From positions 1-64,000 of the forward strand of contig CDRNVI010000173.1 in the NCBI GenBank assembly GCA_977017575.1: a stretch of DNA of 64,000 nt, given 5' to 3'. The position numbers and the translations under genes are program-made. Positions 8,941 through 20,276 of the stretch are shown here, one piece after another. This stretch comes from Paramoeba atlantica. Its lineage: Eukaryota > Discosea. The notes under the pieces were generated by a model. It searched no databases, was not told the origin of the DNA, and saw only the letters and a program-made list of their open reading frames with translations. Numbering within the stretch: the stretch's first letter is position 1; the number at the start of each line of letters is the position of its first letter.

Positions 8941-11186
8941 TCAAAATGATTTCCACAATTCAATTGAATTTTTCACATAATCAGAAACAATAATTGTTCC
9001 AAATGAATCAATAACAACCCCATAAGGATCTTCCATGTGAGGTTTACCAAATGAAAAAAGAAATGTTCCATCTTTCTCAAACACACTCATTCTTCCATTT
9101 CCTCCATCACAAACAACAATTCTACCTTCCCCATCCACATCAACACCTCCTGGAGAGTTCAATTGAGAATCACCTGAACCTTCTGTTCCAAAACATCGAA
9201 TAAAATTCCCTTCAATATCCATCACTTGAATCCGATGATTTTTACAATCACAAATAACAATATTCCCATCTCTATCAACTACAACACTCTGAGGTACATT
9301 AAATTGACCATCAGAAGAACCTTTTGAACCAAAAGAACGAAGAAAAGATCCATCATTATCAAACACTTGAATTCGATGATTGTAAGTATCAGCAACAATA
9401 ATTCTACCTTCTTCATCTACATCCACACCACATGGGATATAAAACTGACCATCTTCAGAACCATTTGATCCAAAATAATTGAGCAATTCTCCTTCTTTGT
9501 TTAATATTACAACTCCATAAGAACCTTGAGAACAATCAAGAACAACAATTTGATCATTCAATCCAATTGAAACATCAACAGGTTCCAATTGAAGTGAATC
9601 AATTGTTTTCTGAATTGTTGATTCAATCATCTCATTTCCTTCTTTATCTCTTACTTCCAATCCACCATCCTCTTCGCAAATAAAAATATTCCCATCACTG
9701 TTCACATTCACTCCCAAAGTTCCATTCTTCAAAGGAAAAGAAGAAACAAAACGAAAAGAATCACCACCACCATCACAACAAATCACTCCTTTCTTTGGTT
9801 TGAGTAATCCATCAACAACACCTCCTTCAGAAACAATATCATTTGCAGTTTGAAGAAGAGTTGAAAAAAGTTGATCATCAAAAAAGAGAGAAACATCACA
9901 ATCAGTTGTTGTTGTTGTTGTTGGTGTGTTGGATAAACGAATAATTGAATCTTTTCTTATTCTCAAATCTTCTTTCTCTAATTCTATTTCTTTCTTTTCA
10001 ATTCTTTTCTTTTCTAATTTCTCTTCTAATTCTTTCATTTCTTTTTCAATTCTTTTTCTTTCTTTTTCAATCAAAATCAATCTTTTCTCCAATCTATCTC
10101 CAATCTTTACAACTTCATTCCTTTTCTCCAAAATACTTTCTTCAATCGATTTCACTTTCTTATTGTGTTGCACGTGTGTTTGAAGAATACAACAAACACA
10201 AACAAAAGAAGAACATTGAAAACAATATCCACAGATTGTTTCAGATGGGTGTTTTGAACATTCTCTCTTCTTCAAATTCTCCAATCCCATCACTCCCATC
10301 ACCACCACCCCCTCCTCTTCCAATCTTCTTCTTCTTCCACCTCCCTCAACACCATCTCTTTCAGATCGTTTGTGATTTCGAGTGAAAATAGAAGAAGTGT
10401 GAGATGGATCACAAGAATCACAAATAAACATGTTGCATTGGGAACAATACATTTGAGTTTGTTCTCCACATGTTTCGAAATTCGCACATTCTGATCCACC
10501 ATCTCCTGTTGTTTTGTTTTTCAAAAAACATGTTTTTTCAATTTTTAAATAACTTTCTCACAATAAAAAGAAGAAAGAAAACCTGGTTGGTGGGAGAAAG
10601 AAATCAAATTTGAAGAAAGAAGAACATCAATCGTTTCTGGAATCAAATAATTCATCGAAAGTGTTTCAATCGCTTCACATTTGTTCACTTCTCTACAAAC
10701 TGGACATTTCACTCCTTTCAAAGAGGAACAAGAAGAAGAAGAGGAAGAGGAAGAAGGAGAAGAGGAAGAAGGATTTTGAAGAAGAAAGAGTTTGTTGAGA
10801 CAAAGAGTACAAAAAGAAAGACCACAACAAGGTAACAACCTTGGTTCTTTTTCCCAACTCATCAATTCCAAACATATTCCACATTCAAATCTTTTCTTTT
10901 TCTCTTCTTCTTCTTTTCTTCTTCTTTTCATCACCTTTTCTTTTCTTTCTCTTTCTCTTTCTTCCTCTCCTTCTCCTTCATTTTGTCCCACTTGTTGTTC
11001 TCTCTTTCCAAGAACATCCTCATTTCTTCTTTTTCTTTCTTCTTTTTCATCATCTTCTTCTTCTTCAATTACAACAACAACATCAACATCATTTTCTTTC
11101 TCTTTTTTTCCTCTTTTGGTTTTTCTCTTTTTCTCAGTTTCTAATTCTGATTCTCCTCTCTTTCTCTTTCCTCTATTTTCGCTCAT
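8941..11186 (-). CDS. TRIM-NHL-like protein, copy g3
   Basis: Exon 1 11186-10583, intron 77 nt, exon 2 10505-8941; 722 aa, ending WKSF-TGA rather than WK-TAA. Class I N-terminus (MSENRGKRKRGESELE) with a VDVVVVIEEEE acidic run. The RING has TLC in place of SLC and loop SSSPSSSSSSSSCSS. B-box 2 ends QTHVQHNKK, keeping H-x2-H. Thr6 linker. Lips: YIPCG/DTYNHR, NVPQS/DCKNHR, NSPGG/DGGNGR, EDPYG/DYVKNS. A Phe-to-Tyr change (LLNYFGS) marks blade 3. A 133-nt candidate 5' UTR intron lies at 11331-11199. Divergent with g4; no frame break. Confidence 0.92.
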
Positions 11187-12529
11187 TTTTTTGTCTCTCT
11201 GTGTGGGGAAAAGAGATCAATCAACAATAAAAAAAGAAGAAAAAGCAACAATGAACAATTTTTAAAAGAAAAGAGAAGAAAAAAACAAACATTTTTCAAA
11301 AAAACAAAAGACAAAAGTACAAACAAAACACCTCAAAAAGAAATAGGGAAAAATGAAAAAGAAAAAAAGGAAAAAAAAGAAAAAATTGAACCAAAACTAT
11401 CCCACGCACAAAGAGAGAAGAGAGAGAGAGACTGCTGCCAAAACAAAACACAAAAATGAAGTGAGGAACAATGGAGAAAACCAATTCCCAATCAAAGAGA
11501 GAGAAGAGAGAGAGAGAAGAGAGAGAGAGAGAGCTTTTTCTGCCACTTTTTTTTTTTCAAATTGAGACAAAAAACAGAAAAGAAAAACACTTCAGAAGGT
11601 ACAAGATCAAAGTTGAAGAAAGAAGAAGAAGAGAAGAAACTCTTCTTCTTTTAGCAAGAGGGAAGAGAGGAGGCGGAGACTTTGAGTAAAAGAGTCTGAA
11701 AAAAAAAGAGAAGAGAGAATCTTCTTGGGAAAAAGGAGAGAGAGAGAAAGAGAAAGGTCCAAAACGAAGACACAGGCAACTAAAGAGGTACAAACAAAAA
11801 GGAGAGAGAGGGAAGAAAAGGAAACAGAAAAAACACAAAAGAAAAAAGAAAGGGTCCAAACGAGAGGAGGAAGAGAAGAGAGAAGAAAGAGACAGAGAGA
11901 GAAAGGTCCCAAACGAAGACACAGAAGAGAGAGAGAGGAAAAACAAAAAACAAAAAAAAAGGTTTTTTCAGATGTTTAAAAAGTTTTGAATCGTCTTTTC
12001 AGACCCTTTCTTTTTTCTTTTGTGTTTTTTCTGTTTCCTTTTCTTCCCTCTCTCTCTCGTTTTTCGTTTGTCCTCTTTCTTTGACTATCTTGTCTCTTTT
12101 ATCTCTTTTTGAGTTTTTGAACCGCTTTGGAGAAAAAAGGATTCCTTCTTTTTTTTTTTTTCTTTTTCCTCTCTTCTCTCTTCTGTGTCTTCGTTTGGGT
12201 CTCTCTCTCTGTCTCTTTCTCTTCTTCTCGATCCCTTCTTCTTCTTTCCTTCTTTCCTTCCTCTTCTCAGTCTTCTTCTTCTCTCTCTCTTTCTCTTCTC
12301 TCTTGTTTTCTCACAACCCAAGAAAAAATTGGACGTCTTTGGATAGTTGTCATAGATTTTGCGACTCTCTCTTTCTCTCTTTTGTCCTTTCCTGTCTTTT
12401 TGAGAGATGTTTGTATTTTTCTTTTCTTTTCTTTTCTTTTGATTCATCCACCTATTTTTAAACTCCCTTTTCTTCTTGTTGTTGTTGATTTTTATGTTGT
12501 TGATTGATCTCTTTTCCCAGAGACAAAAA
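11187..12529. other. Divergent intergenic region g3 / g4
   Basis: No gene seen. The left part (g3 leader) closely resembles the g1 leader in reverse, including the stretch around 11540-11590. The right part (g4 leader) resembles the leader of the left-edge copy. The region is therefore an inverted duplicate of 495-1571. The conserved element is at 11963-12009. The g4 side ends in TCTTTTCCCAG|AGAC, with a possible donor GTATTTTTC near 12412. Confidence 0.6.
11963..12009 (-). promoter_or_regulatory. Conserved divergent-promoter element, copy 3
   Basis: Reverse orientation. It differs from the consensus by CAGATG in place of CAGAGG and CAGACCC in place of CGGACCC; the AAAAAGTTTTGAATCGTC core is kept. 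Located between the g3 and g4 starts at the purine/pyrimidine switch. Confidence 0.5.
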
Positions 12530-14817
12530 ATGAGTGAAAAAAGAGGAAAGAGAAAGAGAGGAGGGGGAGAAACAGAATTGGAAATGGAGAAAAAGAGAAA
12601 AACCAAAAGAGGAAAGAAAGAGGAGGAAGGACCTCCAACAGATCGTGAGGATGATGTTGTTGTGATTAAGAAAGATGATGATGAAAAAGAAGAAAGAGAA
12701 AGAAGAAATGAGGATGTTCTTGGAAAGAGAGAACAACAAAATGAAGAAGGAGAACAGAGAGAAAGAGAAGAAGAGATGAGGAAAAGAAGAAGAAAGGAAG
12801 AAGAAGAGAAAAAGAAAAGATTTGAATGTGGAATATGTTTGGAGTTGATGAGTTGGGAAAAAGAACCAAGGTTGTTACCTTGTTGTGGTTTTTCTTTTTG
12901 TACTCTTTGTCTCAGCAATCTCTTTCTTCTTCAAAATCCTTCCTCTTCTTCTTTCTTATCTCTTTCTTCCTCTTCCTCTTCCTCTTCTTCTTCCCCATCT
13001 CCATCTCCCTCTTCTCTGAGAGGAGTGAAATGTCCAGTGTGTCGAGAAATGAACGAATGTGAAGCGATTGAAACACTTTCGATGAATTATTTGATTCCAG
13101 AAACGATTGATGTTCTTCTTTCTTCAAATTTGATCTCTTTCTCCAATCAATCAGGTTTTTATCTCCATTTTTTTGAACTTCCTCTCTTTCTTTCCTCTCT
13201 TTTCTTTCTTTCTTTCCTCTTTTTTTGAAAGAAAGCTATTTTTAAGTTGAAAAACATATCTTTTGAACAGGAGATGGTGGATCAGAATGTGTAAATTTCG
13301 AAACATGTGGAGAACGAACTCAAATGTATTGTTCCAAATGTGACATGTTTATTTGTGATTCTTGTGATCCATCTCACACTTCAACTATTTTCACTCAAAA
13401 TCACAAACGATCTGAAAGAGATGGTGTTGAGGGAGGAGGTGGAAGAAGAAGATTGGAAGAGGAGGGGGTGGTGGGAGTGATGGGATTGGAGAATTTGAAG
13501 AAGAGAGAATGTTCAAAACACCCATCTGAAACAATTTGGGGATATTGTTTTCAATGTTCTTCTTTTGTTTGTACTCGTTGTATTCTTGAAATACATGATG
13601 ATCACAGAAAGAAAGTGAAATCAATTGAAGAAAGTATTTTGGAGAAAAGAAATGAAGTTGTGAGGATTGGAGATAAATTGGAGAAAAGATTGATTTTGAT
13701 TGAAAAAGAAAGAAAAAGAATTGAAAAAGAAATGAAAGAATTAGAAGAGAAATTAGAAAAGAAAAGAATTGAAAAGAAAGAAATAGAATTAGAGAAAGAA
13801 GATTTGAGAATTAGAAAAGATTCAATTATTCGTTTATCCAACACACCAACAACAACAACAACAACTGATTGTGATGTTTCTCTCTTTTTTGATGATCAAC
13901 TTTTTTCAACTCTTCTTCAAACTGCAAATGATATTGTTTTTGAAGGAGGTGTTGTTGGATTACTCAAACCAAAGAAAGGAGTGATTTGTTGTGATGGTGG
14001 TGGTGATTCTTTCCATTTTGTTTCTTCTTTTCCTTTGAAGAATGTATCTTATGGAGTGAGTGTGAACAGTGATGGGAATATTTTTGTTTGTGAAGAGGGT
14101 GGATTGAGAGTGAGAGATAAAGAAGGAAATGAGATGATTGAATCAACAATTCAGAAAACAATTGACTCACTTCATTTGGAACCTATTGATGTTTCAATTG
14201 GATTGGATGATCAAATTGTTGTTCTTGATTGGTCTCAAGATTCTCAGAGTGTTGTAATCTTAAACAAAGAAGGAGAATTGATCAACTCTTTTGGATCAAT
14301 TGGTTCTGAAGATGGTCAGTTTTATGGACCATGTGGTGTGGATGTAGATGAAGAAGGTAGAATTATTGTTGCTGATACTTACAACCACCGAATTCAAGTG
14401 TTTGATAAAGATGGGTCTTTTCTTCGTTCTTTTGGTTCTTTTGGTTCTTCTGAAAGTCAATTTAATCATCCAAACCGTGTTGTAGTTGATGGAGATGGGA
14501 ATATTGTTGTTTGTGATACTTGGAATCATCGGATTCAAGTGATGGATATTGAAGGGAATTTTATTCGATGTTTTGGAACATTTGGTTCAGGTGATTCTCA
14601 ATTTGATTGTCCAAAAGATGTTGAAGTTGCTGGGGAAGGTAGAATTGTTGTTTGTGATTCAAGAAATGGAAGAGTGAGTGTGTTTGAGAAAGATGGAACA
14701 TTTCTTTTTTCGTTTGGTCAACATCACATGAAGTGTCCTAATGGGGTTGTTATTGATTCATTTGGAACAATTATTGTTTCTGATTGGGAGAAGAAGTCAA
14801 TTGAATTTTGGAAATAA
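12530..14817 (+). CDS. TRIM-NHL-like protein, copy g4
   Basis: Exons 12530-13154 and 13271-14817 with a 116-nt intron give 723 aa. The start is the ATG just after CCCAG|AGACAAAAA; an upstream in-frame ATG at 12476 would add a non-homologous hydrophobic leader. RING: PCCGFSFCTLC, SNLFLLQ, and a long loop with LSLSS and PSPSPSS. B-box 1 reads SKCDM. Thr6 linker. Lips: YGPCG/DTYNHR, NHPNR/DTWNHR, DCPKD/DSRNGR, KCPNG/DWEKKS. Blade 5 carries VEVAGEGR in place of VDVDGEGR, a change at a near-invariant place. Convergent with g5. Confidence 0.92.
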
Positions 14818-15989
14818 TTTTTTGAAGAGAGGAGGAGGGGAGGAGGTTCTTTTTTTTTTTCATTTTCTTTTCTCTTTTTTTTGTTTTCATTTAAAATGAG
14901 AAGTGTGTAGGTGTTTCTTTGTTTGTTTTTTTCTTTTTTTCTTTTTTTCTTTTTTTCTCTTTTCTTTTTGATTTGTTTTATTTTTTGTGTCAATTTATTA
15001 TTTTTGTTCTTTTTTTTTGTTCTCCCTTTTTTCTTGTTTTTGGAAGAAATTAATTTCTCTTTCCCCTTCCTCTCCTCCCTTCCTCCAAGAACTGCACGGT
15101 CTTTCAATCAAACATTCTTCTTCTTCTTCTTCTTCAATTACGATTCGATTTTTATCCTTCTTCAAAAACTTTTCTCAATTTGCTTCTCCTCTCTCTTTTG
15201 TGTTTTTTTGTTGTGTGTTGAGTTCGTGAAATTCTCTTCTTCCTCTTTTTTTTTAATCTTGTCTTTTTTTTGTTTTCTTCAATTGTTGAGATTTTTTTGT
15301 TCTTTTTTTGGTATTCTCCCTTCTTTTATTTTTGTTTCGAGACTTTAACGTTCCTTTGGTCTGTTCTTTTTGTTGAATGAATTTCAATCCAAACTCAACA
15401 TTCTCAAAAACAACTTTTTTTCTTCTTTTTTTTGTTGTTGGGAAAGAAGGAATTAATATTTTGGTTGAGTGAATGAGAGAAAACACAATTTTTGGGAAAA
15501 AAGGAAATTTTAATAAATAAAAAATCATTGAGAATAATATTATTCCAAACTCCCCCCAATCCCAAAATCAATAATTTTGAGAGACGAAGAAAGAAAGAAA
15601 GAAGAAGAAAGAAAAGAGAAAGAAAGGAGAGATGAGAAACACACACAAAGGGAGTGAAGTGAGGGAGGAGAAAGAAAGAAGAGTCATTCTTGGTCTCGCT
15701 GAAAATCGAAAAAGGTTTTGAATGAAGGAGAATAAAATCAAAGCGGAACAACACGACGTCATGCACCAGAGACTAAAAGGAAGGAAAAGGGAGGGAAGGG
15801 AAAAGAGAAAGAGAGGGGGAGAGAGGGGAGGGAGGAGGGAGGAGGGAGGGAAAAAGAAGGTGTGAATAACTCAATCCAGAATGAGAAAACTCGCATTTTC
15901 AAAACAAAAAAATTCTCCTTCCTTTTTGGGAAGAGAAAATAAAAAAGGAGAAAAAGAAAAATATAATCAAAAAAACCTTCTCTTCCAAG
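14818..15989. other. Convergent intergenic region g4 / g5
   Basis: No gene seen. The g4 3' module lies on plus: GAGGAG|GTTCTTT near 14845, GAAATTAATTTC near 15047, a pyrimidine tract ending CCAAG|AACTGCACGG near 15089, TTCGATTCGATTTTTATCC near 15142. An AT-rich block with AAATTTTAATAAA lies near 15506-15545 and recurs at about 38570 and 55580, so it may mark 3' ends. The g5 module (CACCAGAGACTAAAAGG) is near 15764. Confidence 0.55.
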
Positions 15990-18295
15990 TTATTTCCACA
16001 ATTCAATTGACTTCTTCTCCCAATCAGAAATAATAATTGTTCCAAATGAATCAATAACAACCCCAGAAGGAACTTTCATGTGATGTTTACCAAACGAAAA
16101 AAGAAATGTTCCATCTTTCTCAAACACACTCACTCTTCCATTTCCTGTATCACAAACAACAATTCTACCTTCCCCATCCACATCAACACCTTGTGGATAA
16201 CTCAATTGAGAATCACCTGAACCTTTTGTTCCAAAACATCGAATAAAATTCCCTTCAATATCCATCACTTGAATCCGATGATTCAAAGACTCAGAAATAA
16301 CAATATTCCCATCTCCATCAACTACAACACGAGAAGATCTATTAAATTGACTTTCAGAAGAACCAAATGAACCAAAAGAACGAAGAAAAGATCCATCATT
16401 ATCAAACACTTGAATTCGATTATTCCAAGTATCAGCAACAATAATTCTACCTTCTTCATCCACATCCACACCACAGGGTCTATCAAACTGACCATCTTGA
16501 GAACCATTTGATCCAAAAGATTTGATCAATTCTCCTTCTTTGTTTAAGATTACAACTCTACGAGAATCTTGAGACCAATCAAGAAGAACAATTTGATCAT
16601 TCAATCCAATTGAAACATCAGAAGGTTTGAACTGAAGTGAATCAATTGTTTTCTGAATTGTTGATTCAATCATCTTATTTCCTTCTTTATCTATCACTCT
16701 CAATCCATCATCTTCACAAATAAAAATATTCCCATCACTGTTCACACTCACTCCCCGAGGATGATTCTTCAAAGGAAAAGAAGAAACAAAACGAAAAGAA
16801 TCACCACCACCATCACAACAAATCACTCCTTTCTTTGGTTTGAGTAATCCAACAACACCTCCTTCAAAAACAATATCATTTGCAGTTTGAAGAAGAGTTG
16901 AAAAAAGTTGATCATCAAAAAAGAGAGAAATATCACAATCAGTTGTTGTTGTTGTTGTTGTTGGTGTGTTGGATAAACGAATAATTGAATCTTTTCTTAT
17001 TCTCAAATCTTCTTTCTCTAATTCTATTTCTTTCTTTTCAATTCTTTTCTTTTCTAATTTCTCTTCTAATTCTTTCATTTCTTCTTCAATTCTTTTTCTT
17101 TCTTCCTCAATCAAAATCAATCTTTTCTCCAATTTATCTCCAATCTTTACAACTTCATTTCTCTTCTCCAAAATACTTTCTCCAATCGATTTCACTTTCT
17201 TTATGTGATCATCATGTGTTTTAAGAATACAGCGAGTACAAACAAAAGAAGAACATTGAAAACAGTATCCACAAATTGTTTCAGATGGGTGTTTTGAACA
17301 TTCTCTCTTCTTCAAATTCTCCAATCCCACTCCCATCACCCCCTCCTCTTCCAATCTTCTTCTTCTTCCACCTCCCTCAACACCATCTCTTTCAAATTGT
17401 TTGTGATTTCGAGTGAAAATAGAAGAAGAGTGAGATGGATCACAAGAATCACAAATAAAGACTTTACAATCAGAACAATACATTCGAGTTTGTTCTCTGC
17501 ATGTCTCAAAATTCACACATCTTCTTTGAACAGCTTCTCCTGCTTTGTTTTTTGTTTTTTATGTTTATAGAAAAATAAGAAACTAAATCAGTGAAGGTGA
17601 CAGGGTGGGTGGTCTTGAGTCTCACTTCAAATCACCCCAAAAAAAAACGGCAAGAGTAAAAAAAAGAAAAAAGAAAAAGAAAAAAATCCAAAAAATAGTT
17701 GGAGGAAAAAGTAAAAACCTGAAGTTGATTGTTGGGAGAAAGAAATCAAATTGGAAGAAAGAAGAACATCAATTGTTTCTGGAATCAAATAATTCATCGA
17801 AAGTGTTTCAACGCTTTCACATTCGTTCATTTCTCGACACACTGGACATTTCACTCCTTTCAAAGAAGAAGAGGAAGAAGAAGAAGAAGAGGAAGAGGAA
17901 GAAGAAGGAGGATTTTGAAGAAGAAAGAGTTTGTTAAGACAAAGAGAGCAAAAAGAAAGACCACAACAAGGTAACAACCTTGGTTCTTTTTCCCAATTCA
18001 TCAATTCCAAACATATTCCACATTCAAATCTTTTCTTTTTCTCTTCTTCTTCCTTTCTTCTTCTTTTCATCATCTCTTCTTCTTGTTCTCTTTCTCCTTC
18101 TTCCTCTCGCTCTTTTCTTTGTTGTTCTTGATCTCCTATTTCTTGTTCTTCTCCAACATCACTTTCATCATCATCATCATCACCAGATTGTTCTTCTTTC
18201 TTTTCTTTTCTTGTTTTTCGTTTCTCTTTCTCATTCTCACTCTCCACAATCTCTATTCCTCCTCTCTTTTTCTCTCCTTTTTTTCCTTCACTCAT
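15990..18295 (-). CDS. TRIM-NHL-like protein, copy g5 (class II N-terminus)
   Basis: Exon 1 18295-17719, exon 2 17539-15990, intron 179 nt, the longest in the family; 708 aa. The N-terminus is of a second class (MSEGKKGEKKRGGIEIVES) shared with g17 and g22, and lacks the KKRKTKRGKK stretch. Exon 1 ends QQSTSG and exon 2 starts GEAVQRRCVNFETC instead of GDGGSEC, a version shared with g16. RING loop PPSS then Ser only. Thr7 linker. Lips: DRPCG/DTWNNR, NRSSR/ESLNHR, SYPQG/DTGNGR, KVPSG/DWEKKS. The start is the first ATG in the homologous frame; upstream in-frame codons are hydrophobic and not conserved. Confidence 0.9.
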
Positions 18296-19168
18296 TTTGT
18301 TTTCACGTCCCACCCAACAACAAAAATAGAAACAACTTTTGAAAAGAGAAGAACAAACAAGTAAAATAGATGAAAGATCTCTGGGTGAAACAATAATAAT
18401 CAATAACCACAACACACACAAACAAAAAGAGAACAAACTGATAAAACACACACACATAAAAACAAGAAAAAAGAAGATTATCAAAATAAAAATAAAAATA
18501 AAAACCTTTTTCTCAAAATTTCCAAAAAAAAAGAGAGAGGATACAAAAAAACGAGCAGTAAAAGAGGGAGAAGAAGAAAACGAAAATGTCCAGAGACTCC
18601 TCCTAAATCACAATCCACAACACCCCCACACAACAACAAAAGAAAGCCTGAATAATTCACAAAAGAGAGAGAGAAAAACCTTGTCAACAAAAGATCCAAA
18701 AAAGAGAAAGAGAGAAAGAGAGGAGAAAGAGAAAAAGAGAAGAGAGGAAAACACAAAAATGAAAAATGGCAAAAAATGGATAAAAAAATGAGAAAAAAGA
18801 AGACTCTGAAAGAAATCAAAACTGTGAGGCAAATCAGAACCAAAATGAAATGTCCAAATGAAATACAAGAGAGAGAGAAGAGAGAGAGAGAGGAGCACAA
18901 AACAGAATCTCAGCAAAGAAGAGAAACAGCAGAAAGATGGGAAGAAGAGAAGAAACAAAAATAAAAGAGGATGTCGTCCAAAAAGAGGAACAACAAAAAC
19001 TCAAAAAAAGAGATTCAACGAGAACTGAAATCAAGAGAGAGACAGAGACAGAACAAAAGGAAAAAAAAACAGAAAGAAAGAAAGAACAAGAGAAGAGACA
19101 AAGAAAGAAGAACAAAAGAACAAGAGAGACAAAGAAAGAAGAAAAACAGAAAAAAAGAGAAAAAAAGG

Positions 19169-19217
19169 AAGGGTACGAAAAGAGGATTCAAAACTTTTTA
19201 AACCTCTGAAAAAAATA
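19169..19217 (+). promoter_or_regulatory. Conserved divergent-promoter element, copy 4
   Basis: Variant GGGTACGAAAAGAGGATTC, followed by AAAACTTTTTAAACCTCTG and the extended ATATCACAAAAACACACC tail to about 19235. Same sub-variant as copy 6 and, in reverse, copy 8. Confidence 0.5.
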
Positions 19218-19863
19218 TCACAAAAACACACCAAAAACTTTTTCTTTTCGTTCTTCCCTCTCTTCTCTCTTCTCTCTCCTTTCTCTCTCTCTCTCTCATT
19301 TCGTTTCTTGTGCCTCTCTTTTTGGGGTTGTTGTTGATCAATCTTTGAGGGTTTTTGGTTTTTGCGCTCTCTCTTCTCTCTCTTCTCTCTCATTTCGTTT
19401 CTTGTGCCTCTCTTTTTTGGGGTTGTTCTTTTTTGAGGTTTTTGGTTTTTTGGGATCTCATTCTCTCTCATATTTTCGTTTGGATTTTTCTCTTTCTTCT
19501 TCTTCTTCTTCTTCTTCTTTGGTGGTGTTTTCATTTTTGGAGAATCTCTTCTTTGAGAGTTTTTGTTTTTGGGAGAGAGAGAGACTCTTTTTCTCTTCTC
19601 TTCTCTTTCTTTGAAACGAAAAATCCTTTCCTCACTTTTTGAGAGAGAGATGTTTGTATTTTCATTTTTCTTCTTTTTTCTCTTTTTTTTTATCTCAATT
19701 TATTGAAAAAACAAAATTATCAGAAAACCTCTTTCTCTCTCTCTTCTTGTGTCTTTGTGGGTTTGTGTGGGAGACATCTCTATTTTCTTGATTGTTCACT
19801 CATTTCATTTTTGTTTTGGGGTATCAGCAGAGTCTCTTTGAGTGGGGATACTTTTTGGTTTCA

Positions 19864-19925
19864 TTTTCATTTTTCATTTTTCATTTTTCATTTTTCATTT
19901 TTCATTTTTCAATTTTCATTTTTTT
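19864..19925 (+). repeat. ATTTTTC heptamer tandem repeat
   Basis: About eight near-perfect units of a 7-bp T-rich motif (ATTTTTC, with one ATTTTCA-type variant at each end) in the pyrimidine-rich leader of g6. I do not see an equivalent tract in the otherwise similar g13 leader. Confidence 0.75.
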
Positions 19926-20276
19926 TCATCCATTTCTTTTGATTTTTTATTTTGTGTGTGATGATTTTTTTGATTGTTTTTTTCCCTCTCTCACATTTCT
20001 TTTCTTTTCTTTCAGAGAGGATATCTTTCTCCCTCTTCCTCTCCATCTCTCTCTTGTTTGAACAATCACATTTTGATCCTCTTCTCTCACACTCTTTGCA
20101 CTCTATCTCTTTTGAGTTCATTCTTTTGGGAAGGTGTTTTTGTTTGTTCTTTTTCTTTGATCTTTATTTTCTCAAATTTGGTGAAAGAGATTGTTTGTTT
20201 TTTTTCTTTTTCTTTTCTTTTCTTTCTTTTTTTGTTGATTGATTTCTCTTTTCCACACAGAGAGAAGAGAGACAAA

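Larger units (their letters stand above)
18296..20276. other. Divergent intergenic region g5 / g6
   Basis: No gene seen. The g5 leader (18296-18480) matches those of g17 and g22 in reverse, including a TAAAATAGATGAA block. The region is strongly purine-rich to 19168, then has the conserved element (19169-19217), then is pyrimidine-rich. A heptamer tandem repeat lies at 19864-19925. A 127-nt candidate 5' UTR intron of g6 spans 20134-20260 (GGAAG|GTGTTTTTG to TTCCACACAG). Confidence 0.6.

Noticed and set aside
12476-12529. Upstream in-frame ATG of g4 as true start with a hydrophobic signal peptide
   Set aside because: The extension is not shared by other copies, crosses an acceptor-like CCCAG site, and the ATGAGTGAAAA start is common to the class.
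18296-18484. N-terminal membrane segment of g5 (MIIFFFLVFMCVCF...)
   Set aside because: It corresponds to the T-rich leader conserved at the DNA level with g17 and g22, where the frame is not kept; MSEGK is the homologous start.
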